Counted from the stretch's first letter, positions 51,873 to 61,122 are shown. The stretch: DNA of 64,000 nucleotides from Psychrobacter sp. PL19 (GCF_017875835.1 NZ_JAGING010000001.1:2294001-2358000), one strand, 5' to 3'. Made by a program: numbers and translations. The notes: a model not told the origin generated them from the sequence alone.

Positions 51873-52316
51873 TTGATTACACTCACCCCTGTTAAACGCC
51901 GTATTGTCTACGTTACTGTTTTTGAGATACTGGCCATTCTACTGTCCACTTTTATTCTTATGTTGCTTAGTGGTGGCGATGCTATGCAGTCCTTACCGGT
52001 TGCTGTCATCATCTCTAGCGCGGCGGTAATTTGGAACTTTATATACAACTCTATTTTTGAGCGCTTAGAACACCGCTGGCAGATAAAAGAGCGTACGCTA
52101 ATCGTACGCATTGTGCATGCATTAGGGTTTGAGAGTGGGCTAGTTTTGATTTGCTTACCCCTTTATATGCTGTGGTATGGGGTTGGACTGTGGGTCGCTT
52201 TTACTATGGAAGTAGCATTACTACTATTTTTCTTTATTTATACTTTTATCTTTACGCTGATTTTTGACAAAATATTTACGCTGCCGCATCACTACCTAGC
52301 AAGTGAAAATAAGTAG
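51873..52316 (+). CDS. PACE family efflux transporter, TTG start
   Basis: Protein of 147 residues with four membrane helices (about 12-32, 41-61, 85-103, 110-132) arranged as two bacterial transmembrane pair domains, as in AceI. PACE proteins export cationic biocides such as chlorhexidine; the natural substrates are thought to include polyamines. Hallmarks seen: Glu18 inside the first helix (VTVFEIL), WNFIYNSIFERLEHRW after helix two, and HALGFESGL before helix three. The start is taken as TTG at 51873 because TTGGAG lies six bases upstream; a TTG at 51861 in the same frame would overlap that site. A rare start codon together with a structured leader suggests low or regulated expression. Confidence 0.88.
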   Translation: MITLTPVKRRIVYVTVFEILAILLSTFILMLLSGGDAMQSLPVAVIISSAAVIWNFIYNSIFERLEHRWQIKERTLIVRIVHALGFESGLVLICLPLYMLWYGVGLWVAFTMEVALLLFFFIYTFIFTLIFDKIFTLPHHYLASENK

Positions 52317-52354
52317 CATCTATGAACTTTTCAAATAGTTATAATAACCTTAGT

Positions 52355-52385
52355 GAAAACTAGAAAGGTCTATATTCTAGTTTTC
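52355..52385. terminator. Bidirectional terminator between the PACE gene and folK
   Basis: Perfect ten-base stem GAAAACTAGA / TCTAGTTTTC with an 11-base loop lies between the convergent PACE and folK genes. It overlaps the folK stop codon by two bases. Confidence 0.65.
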
Positions 52386-52938
52386 ATATCGTAAGCTCAA
52401 CTATTCCAGTATTCTCATGCGCCTTAAACGGATAACGATCTGCCATTATTATCCACTCATTATTATCTTGATCACTCTGTCCACTCAATTTTACCAATAA
52501 AATGTCGATATCCATTGTCACTTGCCGTATTGGCCCAGACTCAGCTTCAGGCAAATACTTGTTTTTAGTGTGGGTGAGCCTTGATAAGGGACGCAGCCTA
52601 CCACAATCACCCTCAAACTGTTTAAAGATCTGTTGTAATTGCTGCAAGCTTGTTGGTGACGTTAGCGCTAAATAAACACATTGATTGGTATAGTCAGGTT
52701 TTGGCTGTTCTAGCGTGGCAGTAAAGTCAGGGTTTTGAAAGGCAATAGAATAGTTGGTCTCGCCAAGTACAGCTAAGTCTTCACGAACGCGTGCTAAGTA
52801 ATGCTCAGCGTGATGATTACTGCCTAATGCTAATACTAACGCCGTCACAAATTGCGATTGCAGCGGTTCAGGCGCGCATTTTTTTAGTTTGGTAACATCC
52901 AACCCTAATGGCAACGCTTGCCTCATTTTATGTATCAT
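52384..52938 (-). CDS. folK: FolK-like hydroxymethyldihydropteridine pyrophosphokinase
   Basis: Protein of about 184 residues from the ATG at 52938, which overlaps the end of folB by 11 bases. An ATG at 52926, four bases past the folB stop, is an alternative. The frame is open further upstream but inside folB. FolK transfers pyrophosphate from ATP to hydroxymethyldihydropterin in folate synthesis. Visible: VLALGSNHHAEHYLARVREDL at the start of the ferredoxin-like fold, CGRLRPLS, and VTMDIDILLV with the metal-binding Asp pair. The end (DRYPFKAHENTG) is a divergent form of the IPHPRxHER motif. It is a diverged member, so a paralogue role is possible. Pairing with folB supports the folate assignment. 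Confidence 0.7.
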   Translation of the reverse strand: MIHKMRQALPLGLDVTKLKKCAPEPLQSQFVTALVLALGSNHHAEHYLARVREDLAVLGETNYSIAFQNPDFTATLEQPKPDYTNQCVYLALTSPTSLQQLQQIFKQFEGDCGRLRPLSRLTHTKNKYLPEAESGPIRQVTMDIDILLVKLSGQSDQDNNEWIIMADRYPFKAHENTGIVELTI

Positions 52939-53368
52939 TAGACTTGCTGACAGCAGGCTCTGTTTCAGCGCTTTTATTTTCAGCGCTTTTATTTTCAGTG
53001 GTTTGAGCATATCGGGTAATTTGTACCCCGACCGCATCTGCTGGTTTAATAGCAGTAGGTTTAGCCACACTTAAAGTCACTTTATGACACGCATAATTCG
53101 CCAATAGTTTATGTGCAATGTGCTCGGCTAAATGCTCAAGAAGTTTTGCTTTAAGCTCCTGGCACCAAGCACTAACGTCATCACAGACCGCTTTATAATT
53201 AAGGGCGTAATTAACATCATCCGACGCCGCAGCCTTACTAATATCAGTCTCAAGTACAATATCAATCAGCAATGGCTGAGTAATCGCACGCTCCCAATCG
53301 TAAACGCCAATCACTGCCTCGACTTTTAGGGCTTTTACAAATACCACATCAGATTCAGTGTGCAACAT
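52928..53368 (-). CDS. folB: Dihydroneopterin aldolase
   Basis: Protein of 146 residues. FolB converts dihydroneopterin to hydroxymethyldihydropterin and glycolaldehyde in folate synthesis. Residues 1-115 match the family: VFVKALKVEAVIGVYDWERAITQPLLIDIVLETD with the catalytic-region Glu, ALNYKAVCDDV, LLEHLAEHIAHKLL, and VAKPTAIKPADAVGVQITR. The last 25 or so residues are a charged tail containing a direct repeat ENKSA-ENKSA from a 15 bp DNA duplication at 52966-52995. AAGGATGAG precedes the ATG. It forms an overlapping pair with folK. Confidence 0.92.
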   Translation of the reverse strand: MLHTESDVVFVKALKVEAVIGVYDWERAITQPLLIDIVLETDISKAAASDDVNYALNYKAVCDDVSAWCQELKAKLLEHLAEHIAHKLLANYACHKVTLSVAKPTAIKPADAVGVQITRYAQTTENKSAENKSAETEPAVSKSNDT

Positions 53369-53451
53369 GTTCTCATCCTTATTGATTGTACTTTTAAATG
53401 TGAACGTTTAGTTTACTCTTATGAGCTTTCCATAAGGCTTAATCATAGGGC

Positions 53452-54393
53452 TTAATCACGCAGACGCGCCGCTTTTAGCTGTTTGCTTGGACGATGACGC
53501 CATAAATCAATACTAAATAAGAGCAAACCCAACCAAATCAAGCCAAATACCGCCAGACGATGTAAATCAAAAGGCTCGTTATAATAAAATACCGCTAAGA
53601 AGAAAATAAAGGTCGGGGTCAAATAATTCATAAAGCTTAGGATACTAAAGGCAACCAATTTGGTAGACTTATTAAACAGCAGTAAAGGTATCAAAGTAAT
53701 CGGCCCCGCTATCATTAGTAGCCAGATAGAGGGTGTGAACCAAAAGCTCAATTGACTACTGACCACATCAGATTGCCAGAACCACCATAAACAAATAGGC
53801 ACTAACATAGCCGTTTCAACAAACATCGCATCGACAGCAGTGAGGGGCGTTTGCCGCTGAATCGTGCCATAAGTACTAAAGCTAAATGCTAGAATCAGCG
53901 ATATCCATGGCAGGCTACCAATCATAACCACCTGAATAACGACAGATAATAAAGCAAATCCAATAGCAACCCATTGTAGCGTACGCAGGCGCTCTTTGAA
54001 CAGGATCATCGATAATGCCACGCCAACCAATGGCCCAATAAAGTATCCTAAACTGGCCTCAAGAATACGATCATGGTTAACGGCCCAAACGTAGGTCAAC
54101 CAATTAGCGGCGATCAGTAAGCCTGATAAAAAACTAAACAATATCCATCTTGGGTTTTTCTTTAGGGTATCTATCCAATGCCAACGCTTGGTGACTACCA
54201 GCACCACCAGCAAACACAAAAACGTCCATATAATACGATGACCGATAATTTCGGTAGCATCATAGGCAGCTAACTGTTTGAAATATAATGGGAATGCGCC
54301 CCAAATAGAAAAAGCGATGAGCGCGGTGATAATACCACGTCTGGTGGTTTTGATAGGGGTTACTGATTTTTTGGTGACATTCTGGGTGGTCAT
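53452..54393 (-). CDS. rarD: RarD family EamA transporter
   Basis: Protein of 313 residues from the ATG at 54393; a GTG 39 bases upstream is also in frame, and neither has a strong ribosome binding site. Ten hydrophobic helices in two EamA halves mark the drug/metabolite transporter superfamily. The opening RRGIITALIAFSIWGAFPLYFKQL and the segment EIIGHRIIWTFLCLLVVLVV are typical of RarD. Members are annotated as chloramphenicol-sensitive protein; the natural substrate is unknown. It follows the aromatic operon but a terminator separates them. The gap to folB is 83 bases with opposite reading order (rarD lies downstream of nothing else), so it is probably its own transcript. Confidence 0.88.
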   Translation of the reverse strand: MTTQNVTKKSVTPIKTTRRGIITALIAFSIWGAFPLYFKQLAAYDATEIIGHRIIWTFLCLLVVLVVTKRWHWIDTLKKNPRWILFSFLSGLLIAANWLTYVWAVNHDRILEASLGYFIGPLVGVALSMILFKERLRTLQWVAIGFALLSVVIQVVMIGSLPWISLILAFSFSTYGTIQRQTPLTAVDAMFVETAMLVPICLWWFWQSDVVSSQLSFWFTPSIWLLMIAGPITLIPLLLFNKSTKLVAFSILSFMNYLTPTFIFFLAVFYYNEPFDLHRLAVFGLIWLGLLLFSIDLWRHRPSKQLKAARLRD

Positions 54394-54499
54394 GGGACAA
54401 TACAACTGTTTTAGAGCAAAGCGGGCCCTCACCGACTTTTTATCATTGATAAGAATATAGGGGCAAGGACGCTAGGTTCACTACATATAGAATAGAAGG

Positions 54500-54543
54500 T
54501 AAAAAGCAATGCGCTGGTACCCATAGTGGCACTAGCGCATTGC
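54500..54543 (-). terminator. Terminator of the pheA-hisC-tyrA/aroA operon
   Basis: On the minus strand a perfect ten-base stem GCAATGCGCT / AGCGCATTGC with an 18-base loop is followed directly by TTTTT. It lies about 190 bases after the tyrA-aroA stop and before rarD. Confidence 0.75.
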
Positions 54544-54730
54544 TGACGATAACAACAATTTTAAAATAACTTTTGATGGTAGTTTATTAATGGTGTTAAC
54601 CATATGAATTTTAATATTTTTAATACTGGTAAGTGATAATAATCGATCTCAATGATCTCACTGTTGCTATATTGGCGAACAATATAAACAGTATTATAAA
54701 CAACATCGTACTTATATTTGCTGGTAAATA

Positions 54731-57088
54731 CTAAGCGCCGCTATTAACTTGAATAGACAGACCGATTTGATTGGCAAGCTCAGCGAATCCTGGAAAGCTA
54801 GTATTGACAGTCTCAACGCCTTCAATAGTAATCTGCTTCGAGGCGCGTAAACTCGCAACGGCAAAGCTCATCGCGATACGGTGATCATGATGCGAAACAA
54901 TATGACCACCACCGAATACTGGCAGGCTATTGTTTACTTGGCTGCCTGCATTATTACTACCTTGGCTTTCAATTCCTTTACCTTCAATGATGAGACCATC
55001 TTCAGTCACGGTACACTCGACTCCAAGCGTTTGCAAACCTTCTGCCATCACTGCAATACGGTCAGACTCCTTGACCCGTAACTCTTTAGCACCAGTCAAT
55101 ACCGTACGGCCTTTTGCACAGCTGGCGGCAATGAATAACACTGGGAACTCATCAATCGCTAAGGGTACTAGTACCTCTGGTATTTCAATACCAATCAAGT
55201 TGGAACCACGAATAGTAATATCTGCTACTGGCTCACCGCCAACATGAGTCTCATTACTTAAGGTGATATCCGCTTGCATTAATTTTAAAATATCAATGAT
55301 GCCAGTGCGCGTCGGATTGATACCCACCTGAGTCAGCGTTAGCTCGCTATCTTGGCTAATAGCTGCCGCCACCATAAAAAACGCGGCGGATGAGATATCA
55401 GCAGGTATCGCGATATCGCCACCAGTTAGCTTACCACCGCCTTCAACGCTAATACGATTGCCCTCTACTTTTACCTTATAGCCAAATGCCGATAGCATAC
55501 GCTCGGTATGGTCGCGGCTCACTTCTGGCTGAGTAACTGTGGTGGTACCCTCTGCCCACAGTCCTGCTAATAGTAGGCAAGATTTGATCTGTGCTGACGC
55601 CACTGGCATAGCATATTCTATACCATGTAGCGGCTTACCGACATTATCACGACCCGTGATGCTGAGCGGCGACGTGCCACTGTGACCCGTGCTTTGAATA
55701 ACGGCGCCCATAGCGCGAAGTGGTGCAGCAACCCGCTCCATCGGACGCTTATTCAAACTGGTATCACCAACCAATACGCTATCAAAAGCTTGCGCGGCTA
55801 AGATACCTGAGAGCAGGCGCATGCTGGTACCAGAGTTGCCCATATATAGCGGTGTTTTACTCGGTTTTAGACCATTCATACCCACGCCATGAATGATCAG
55901 CTGGCCTTTGTCAGGCCCTTCGATCGTCACACCCATATCACGAAATGCTTGCAGAGTGGCTAGCGCATCTTCACCTTCTAAAAACCCTGTGACGTGTGTT
56001 ACACCCTCTGCAAGACTACCGAGCATAATGCTACGGTGGGAGATTGACTTGTCACCAGGAATAGCGATAGTGCCAACAACGGTATTGCTAGGCGAAATAA
56101 TATAAGAAGCTGACATGGCAGGGGTATCCGTATAAGGGGTGCTGGCTAACATATGGCCAAAATGTCGCCGTGCGGCTTGCGCGCGGCCCAAAAGTCCCAT
56201 CAGGGCGGTGGAATCTTGATCAATGATAAGCTGTCTTATCGTCTGTAGATAGTCGCTGTACTCGTCAAGGGCGCTCACAACTGCGCTTTGGTTGGCAAAA
56301 AATATATCATGCCACATTTTAGGATCACTGGCAGCGATACGGGTAAAGTCTCGAAAGCCACCGGCAGCATAGCGAAACATATCTAAATTATCGTCATGAC
56401 TTGCCAGTTGCTCAACCAAATTGAAGGCCAGCAGATGTGGCAAATGACTGGTATGCGCTAATATAGAATCATGATGATCAGCAGCCATGGCCATCACCGT
56501 CGCGCCTACTGCTTCCCATAACTGTCGCAGCTTAGTAATTGCAGTCGCATTAGTGGTTGGTAGCTCACAAATAATGACGCTGTGATTGACAAACAATTCG
56601 GCGCGGCGAGCCTGATATCCTGAATCTTCAGCACCCGCAATTGGATGCGCAGGCACCAGACCTACAGGCAAGGACGTGAACACCGTTTTGGCCGCGTCAA
56701 TAACATTAACCTTGGTACTACAGACATCAGTGATAATACAGTTAGTGGCCAGCTGGCCATTATCCATGGCTATTTTAATATCCATAAATACGGCTTGTAC
56801 AGCTTGTACGGGCACAGCAATGACAATTAAATCACTGCCAAGTACCACATCACTGAGCACAGAGCTTCCTGCACTTAGCAACCCTTGCTTAGTAGCTTCC
56901 GCTAGACTTGGCGCGTCGTTATCTACTGCCACCAACCGCGTACTTAAACCATGGTCTTTAATCGCTTGCGCTAAGCTGGCACCGATCAGGCCTAAACCAA
57001 TGACACATACTTGCTTAAACAGTGGTTTGGTTGGCAATATCGGAGCGGATGGCGCTTGGCTTATGGTGGCGTGGTTTACTTTTTGCAT
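54731..57088 (-). CDS. tyrA-aroA: Fused prephenate/arogenate dehydrogenase and EPSP synthase
   Basis: Protein of 785 residues. Residues about 25-312 are a TyrA domain: VCVIGLGLIGASLAQAI binds the dinucleotide, and PAHPIAGAEDSGY and SHLPHLLAFNL are catalytic-region motifs. It oxidises prephenate or arogenate toward tyrosine. A short linker (313-332) leads to EPSP synthase (333-785), the sixth step of the shikimate pathway, with GDKSISHRSIML (345-356), LYMGNSGTSMRLL (414-426) and HRIAMSFAVASL near the end. Such fusions, with tyrA followed by aroF/aroA, are known in Acinetobacter and relatives. In the active-site loop, the residue equivalent to E. coli EPSPS Pro101 is Leu425. It follows hisC with a 37-base gap, third in the aromatic block. 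Confidence 0.95.
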   Translation of the reverse strand: MQKVNHATISQAPSAPILPTKPLFKQVCVIGLGLIGASLAQAIKDHGLSTRLVAVDNDAPSLAEATKQGLLSAGSSVLSDVVLGSDLIVIAVPVQAVQAVFMDIKIAMDNGQLATNCIITDVCSTKVNVIDAAKTVFTSLPVGLVPAHPIAGAEDSGYQARRAELFVNHSVIICELPTTNATAITKLRQLWEAVGATVMAMAADHHDSILAHTSHLPHLLAFNLVEQLASHDDNLDMFRYAAGGFRDFTRIAASDPKMWHDIFFANQSAVVSALDEYSDYLQTIRQLIIDQDSTALMGLLGRAQAARRHFGHMLASTPYTDTPAMSASYIISPSNTVVGTIAIPGDKSISHRSIMLGSLAEGVTHVTGFLEGEDALATLQAFRDMGVTIEGPDKGQLIIHGVGMNGLKPSKTPLYMGNSGTSMRLLSGILAAQAFDSVLVGDTSLNKRPMERVAAPLRAMGAVIQSTGHSGTSPLSITGRDNVGKPLHGIEYAMPVASAQIKSCLLLAGLWAEGTTTVTQPEVSRDHTERMLSAFGYKVKVEGNRISVEGGGKLTGGDIAIPADISSAAFFMVAAAISQDSELTLTQVGINPTRTGIIDILKLMQADITLSNETHVGGEPVADITIRGSNLIGIEIPEVLVPLAIDEFPVLFIAASCAKGRTVLTGAKELRVKESDRIAVMAEGLQTLGVECTVTEDGLIIEGKGIESQGSNNAGSQVNNSLPVFGGGHIVSHHDHRIAMSFAVASLRASKQITIEGVETVNTSFPGFAELANQIGLSIQVNSGA

Positions 57089-57125
57089 AGTATCTTAATT
57101 ATCATTTAATGTAACAAGTTTCGGC

Positions 57126-58256
57126 TCAATCATCCGTCAATATAGAGCGCAAGGTATCAATCAGGCGCATATTGTCTTCAGCTACCCCAACGGTAATTCG
57201 CAACCAGTCAGGTAGGCCATAATTGACAAGCGGACGAACGATAACGCCTTGCTCAAGTAGCGCTTGATTAATAGCAGCTGTATCTTCATCGTCTATTTCA
57301 ACCATGATGAAATTAGCATGTGACTTGATAAACCCAAGTCCAAGCGCGTCAAATTGCTTTTCTAACCAGCGCATTTGTTCTTGGTTGGTCAGACGGACAC
57401 TGTCGATAAAGTCTTGGTCAGCTAGAGCGGCAGCGGCAGCGGCCAAGCCGATACGGCTAACGTTAAAGGGTTGACGAATGCGATTCAACAAGCCTGCTAT
57501 CGGCGCAGAGCTGAGGGCATAACCAACACGCAGTCCTGCTAGTCCATACGCTTTAGAAAAAGTGCGCACAATCACTACATTATCAAACTCATCTAATAGC
57601 GCTCGATTATTACTTTCCGGGCTGTACTCAATATAAGCCTCATCTAATACCACTAACACCGAACTTGGTAGGCTGGCAACAAACTCATGCAATTCTGCAT
57701 GCTCAAGCTGGGTACCGGTTGGATTGTTAGGATTGGCAATAAATACCATTTTAGTATTGGCATTATCTTCAACGGCCTGACGCATCGCGTCGAGGTCATG
57801 ACCAAAACGCTGCGCCGGCACTTCAATACCTGTTGCACCTTGCATCTTAGCCAACATTGAATAGACCACAAAGGCATACTGACTATAGACTATCGCATCA
57901 TCCGTACCCACAAACGTGCGTGCTAAGATATCGAGTAAATCATTAGAGCCATTGCCTAAAGTAATGCACTCTAATTTTACATCAGTAAAGTCAGCAAGGG
58001 CTTGCTTAAGATAATAGCCGTTACCATCAGGATAACGTGCCAACTGCCCCAGCTGTTCGGTAATCGCTAAAGTCACATAAGGTGAGCAGCCCATCGAATT
58101 TTCATTACTCGCCAACTTCACCACGTCAGAGACCCCATACTCACGGGTCAGCTCTTCAACTGGCTTACCTGTTTGATAAGGCGCCAGCTCTAGAATACTA
58201 TCATAAGCAACTGTTGGCTGTACTGAGTTTACGTCTGTCGATTCAGTGGACTGCAT
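57126..58256 (-). CDS. hisC: Histidinol-phosphate / aromatic aminotransferase
   Basis: Protein of 376 residues, a class I/II PLP aminotransferase. Motifs: LASNENSMGCSP near the N-terminus, IANPNNPTGTQ (173-183), LDEAYIEYS (204-212) and RTFSKAYGLAGLRVGYAL with PLP lysine Lys235. The sequence fits HisC, which acts in histidine synthesis. Placed between pheA and tyrA-aroA, as in Pseudomonas where this copy (hisHb) is described as a broad-range aromatic aminotransferase, it probably also transaminates phenylpyruvate and hydroxyphenylpyruvate. The ATG lies 69 bases after the pheA stop. Confidence 0.93.
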   Translation of the reverse strand: MQSTESTDVNSVQPTVAYDSILELAPYQTGKPVEELTREYGVSDVVKLASNENSMGCSPYVTLAITEQLGQLARYPDGNGYYLKQALADFTDVKLECITLGNGSNDLLDILARTFVGTDDAIVYSQYAFVVYSMLAKMQGATGIEVPAQRFGHDLDAMRQAVEDNANTKMVFIANPNNPTGTQLEHAELHEFVASLPSSVLVVLDEAYIEYSPESNNRALLDEFDNVVIVRTFSKAYGLAGLRVGYALSSAPIAGLLNRIRQPFNVSRIGLAAAAAALADQDFIDSVRLTNQEQMRWLEKQFDALGLGFIKSHANFIMVEIDDEDTAAINQALLEQGVIVRPLVNYGLPDWLRITVGVAEDNMRLIDTLRSILTDD

Positions 58257-58325
58257 GGGTTATCCTTAGATGTGAGTACTCATCTACTATGGGTATTTAT
58301 GGGTATTAACAGTAAGGTGCTCTAA

Positions 58326-59510
58326 CTATAAAACAGCTTTTGGATAAGAGCCTAATATACGTAAATCTTTAACCAATGGGCGGATATCAGCAATCGCAGC
58401 GCTGACATTGGGGTCTTGAATATGGCCGTCCATATCAATAAAGAACACATAAGCCCATTTGTTTGGACGCTCTGGACGAGTTTCAATACTGGTCATTGAT
58501 ACGCCGTGATACGATAAGGGTTTTAGAATTTCAATCAACGCGCCAGCTTTATCATTAGCGGAGACCATAATCGAGGTTTTATCTTGCCCTGATGGCGCAA
58601 TCGCTTCGTGACCGATAATGAGAAAGCGGGTGGTATTACTTGGATTGTCTTCGATATTTGAATAGAGCTTATGTAGGTCATATTCTGCAGCGGCTACATC
58701 GCCAGCGATAGCCGCTGAATGCCACTCATTTTTAAGACGACGCGCCGCTTCGCCATTACTAGAGACCGCAACGCGCTCTATGTTGGGAAAGTTGACATCG
58801 AGCCAATGACGACACTGAGCAAGTGATTGCTGATGCGAGTAAATACGGCTTAGACCATCAAGCTTGGTGTGTTCAGCCACTAAAAAGTTCTGATGAATGG
58901 GCAGCTCAACCTCGCCAATAATCTTCAATGTTGAGGATAAAAATCCATCTAGCGTGTGATTCACTACGCCTTCAGACGAGTTTTCTACTGGTACTACGCC
59001 ATACATGGCAGTACCCGCCTCTACTTCACGGAACACATCGGTAATGGTAGTCAGTGGCAGAGTGTCGGCTGCTTTACCAAAATGCTTTAATGCAGCGGCA
59101 TGAGTGAAGGTCCCCAAAGGACCCAAAAAGGCGATACGTTGCGGGGCTTCTAAATCTAGGCAGACCGACATAATCTCACGAAATAGGCGCGCCATTTTTT
59201 CATCAGCGATAGGTCCCGTATTACGAGCCATCACCGCTTTTAATACTTGCGCCTCACGTTCAGGACGATAAAATATGGGGTTGCGCGCCGTAACGTCAGC
59301 ATCACTATTGGCAGCATGCTCCTTTTTCACAACAGCGACTTGTTGCGCTAACTGGGCACGATTATTAATTAATGCCTGAATTTCGCAGTCTACCGTATCA
59401 ATATTTTGACGTAGGCGATTTAAAAACGCTTGATCGGTTGAGGTGTCGCTGACGTCTGGGGTAGTTTGGTTCAGATTGTCCGTGTTTTGCTCTGATGACT
59501 GCTCACTCAT
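58326..59510 (-). CDS. pheA: Bifunctional chorismate mutase / prephenate dehydratase
   Basis: Protein of 394 residues converting chorismate to prephenate and then phenylpyruvate. A polar tail (1-27) precedes an AroQ chorismate mutase domain (about 28-118: FLNRLRQNIDTVDCEIQALINNRAQLAQQV, YRPEREAQVL). The dehydratase domain spans about 124-300 (AFLGPLGTFTHAAAL; VPVENSSEGVVNHTLDGF; NTTRFLIIG). A C-terminal ACT domain (about 311-390) carries IETRP in place of the usual ESRP phenylalanine-sensing motif, so feedback inhibition is likely. First gene of pheA-hisC-tyrA/aroA; AAGGATAA lies upstream of the ATG, a little far. Confidence 0.96.
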   Translation of the reverse strand: MSEQSSEQNTDNLNQTTPDVSDTSTDQAFLNRLRQNIDTVDCEIQALINNRAQLAQQVAVVKKEHAANSDADVTARNPIFYRPEREAQVLKAVMARNTGPIADEKMARLFREIMSVCLDLEAPQRIAFLGPLGTFTHAAALKHFGKAADTLPLTTITDVFREVEAGTAMYGVVPVENSSEGVVNHTLDGFLSSTLKIIGEVELPIHQNFLVAEHTKLDGLSRIYSHQQSLAQCRHWLDVNFPNIERVAVSSNGEAARRLKNEWHSAAIAGDVAAAEYDLHKLYSNIEDNPSNTTRFLIIGHEAIAPSGQDKTSIMVSANDKAGALIEILKPLSYHGVSMTSIETRPERPNKWAYVFFIDMDGHIQDPNVSAAIADIRPLVKDLRILGSYPKAVL

Positions 59511-59951
59511 TACCGTTTATCCTTTTTTAGATCTGTTAGATATCACTGCGATACCGTTAAATGCCAATACATTTAGCCGATTATTAGTATATCTAGGAAG
59601 TCATTTGCTACCAGATACGTCATACCAATAGCTAATCATAGCTAATTATTGTTGGTCTTTATCAGCCTGCTAAGTCCCTACTGGGTAACTCTAAAGGTTG
59701 CCGCCTATACTATAGCAAAAACGAGACAGGGTGCCCATGTGTAAATAGGTGTAAATAGGTGTAAATAGCCATAAACAACTATAAACACGCAAAACGGTAT
59801 AAATCTTAGCGTAGTTACTGAATATGACCGCTGAACGCTATAAAACTATCGACAAACCCAGTCGCAAAACTATGTTAAAGTTCCAAGCTGTTGACTATTA
59901 GAACCATTAATAAGCAAATAATACCGTTAATTGAACCTATAAGGATATACG
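59511..59951. other. Divergent promoter spacer between pheA and talB
   Basis: No gene. It should hold the promoter of the aromatic operon (leftward) and of transaldolase (rightward); a TTGACT at 59889 could be a -35 for the latter. A 10-base unit GTAAATAGGT is repeated about three times at 59739-59768. No leader peptide rich in Phe or Tyr with an attenuator was seen in front of pheA. Confidence 0.5.
59739..59768 (+). repeat. Short tandem repeat, 10 bp unit
   Basis: Three copies of GTAAATAGGT, the last incomplete, in the pheA-talB spacer. A related GTAAATAG-like TAAA pattern continues weakly to the right. Probably a simple slippage repeat. Confidence 0.8.
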
Positions 59952-60893
59952 ATGAGCGCATTACAACAGCTTCGCACTATGACCACTATTGTCGCTGATA
60001 CGGGCGATCTTGCCACTATTGCGCGCCTAAAACCTATTGATGCGACCACCAACCCCAGCCTAATTACCAAGGCGCTCCTCCATCCTGACAATCAAGCCAT
60101 GCTTGCCGACACCATGAGTCAGCATCAAGGTGATGTAGATGCCACCATTGACGCACTCACTATTCAGGTGGGCTGCGATATTTTAGAGTTAATTGAGGGT
60201 CGAGTCTCAACCGAGGTCGATGCTCGATTGTCTTATGACACCCAAGCGACCATTGATAAAGCGTTAGAGTTTATGGCAGCCTACCAAAGAGCGGGCGTTG
60301 ACCCTGAACGTGTATTAATTAAGATGGCAGCTACCTGGCAAGGTATTGAAGCAGCACGCTATCTTGAGACTCAAAATATTCACTGTAATTTGACACTGCT
60401 ATTTGGCCAGCATCAGGCAGTCGCCTGTGCAGATGCCGGTGTGACCCTGATCTCACCATTCGTTGGCCGTATTTTAGATTGGCAAAAACGCCAGCAAAAC
60501 CGTCAAAACGTACCAGCATCTGATGATATGGGCGTACAATCAGTAAAGCTGATTTATCAATATTATAAGCAGCACGGCTATAAGACGCAGGTGATGGGTG
60601 CAAGCTTTCGTTCAACTGAGCAGATATTGGCACTGGCAGGCTGCGATTTATTGACTATTGCTCCGAACTTAATTGATGAGCTAGCGGCAATGGATATCAC
60701 CGTGACTCGCCAGCTGTCTTCGAGTATGTCAATGGAGTTGGACAGCATGAAGCGCGTGAGCTTAACGCAGGAAGAGTTTAGTCAAGCCTACCAACAAGAT
60801 AAAGTCACTCAAGACTTATTGCCCAAAGGCATTGACGGCTTTATCAACGCTCGTGATGAGCTTGGTCATACCTTGGCAGCTATACGCAATTAG
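59952..60893 (+). CDS. talB: Transaldolase
   Basis: Protein of 313 residues, a class I transaldolase of the non-oxidative pentose phosphate pathway, moving a dihydroxyacetone unit between sugar phosphates. It is a TIM barrel: ADTGDLATIARLKPIDATTNPSLI (15-38, with catalytic-region Asp16), VLIKMAATWQGIEAA with Schiff-base Lys124, NLTLLFGQHQAVACADAGVTLISPFVGRILDW, and VMGASFRSTEQILALAGCDLLTIAP. Length and motifs match TalB/TalA. AAGGATATACG precedes the ATG. It is monocistronic, ended by a strong terminator. Confidence 0.96.
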   Translation: MSALQQLRTMTTIVADTGDLATIARLKPIDATTNPSLITKALLHPDNQAMLADTMSQHQGDVDATIDALTIQVGCDILELIEGRVSTEVDARLSYDTQATIDKALEFMAAYQRAGVDPERVLIKMAATWQGIEAARYLETQNIHCNLTLLFGQHQAVACADAGVTLISPFVGRILDWQKRQQNRQNVPASDDMGVQSVKLIYQYYKQHGYKTQVMGASFRSTEQILALAGCDLLTIAPNLIDELAAMDITVTRQLSSSMSMELDSMKRVSLTQEEFSQAYQQDKVTQDLLPKGIDGFINARDELGHTLAAIRN

Positions 60894-60990
60894 TATTAGA
60901 AAATTGGCATTAGAGAGAACTTAAGATGTTTATTCGATGAGCTTTCTTATAAACATTTGAAGTTAGTAGGTAATATAAGGACAATTTAGG

Positions 60991-61042
60991 CTCAGTGTAT
61001 TAGACTCAGTGTATTAGACTCAGTGTATTAGACTCAGTGTCT
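60991..61042 (+). repeat. 14 bp tandem repeat downstream of talB
   Basis: Three exact copies of CTCAGTGTATTAGA (60991, 61005, 61019) plus a partial fourth ending at 61042, between the talB stop and its terminator. Non-coding; likely a slippage-generated repeat. Confidence 0.9.
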
Positions 61043-61083
61043 AGTTTAACCACCCTCTTTCATCTTTAAAAAAATATCTTCGA

Positions 61084-61122
61084 AAAAAAGCGCGCTGACC
61101 TCAAATCAGTGCGCTTTTTTAT
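61084..61122. terminator. Bidirectional terminator between talB and apt
   Basis: Stem AAAAAAGCGCGCTGA / TCAGTGCGCTTTTTT with one G-T wobble and a short loop. It lies between the convergent talB and apt genes and can serve both. Confidence 0.85.
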
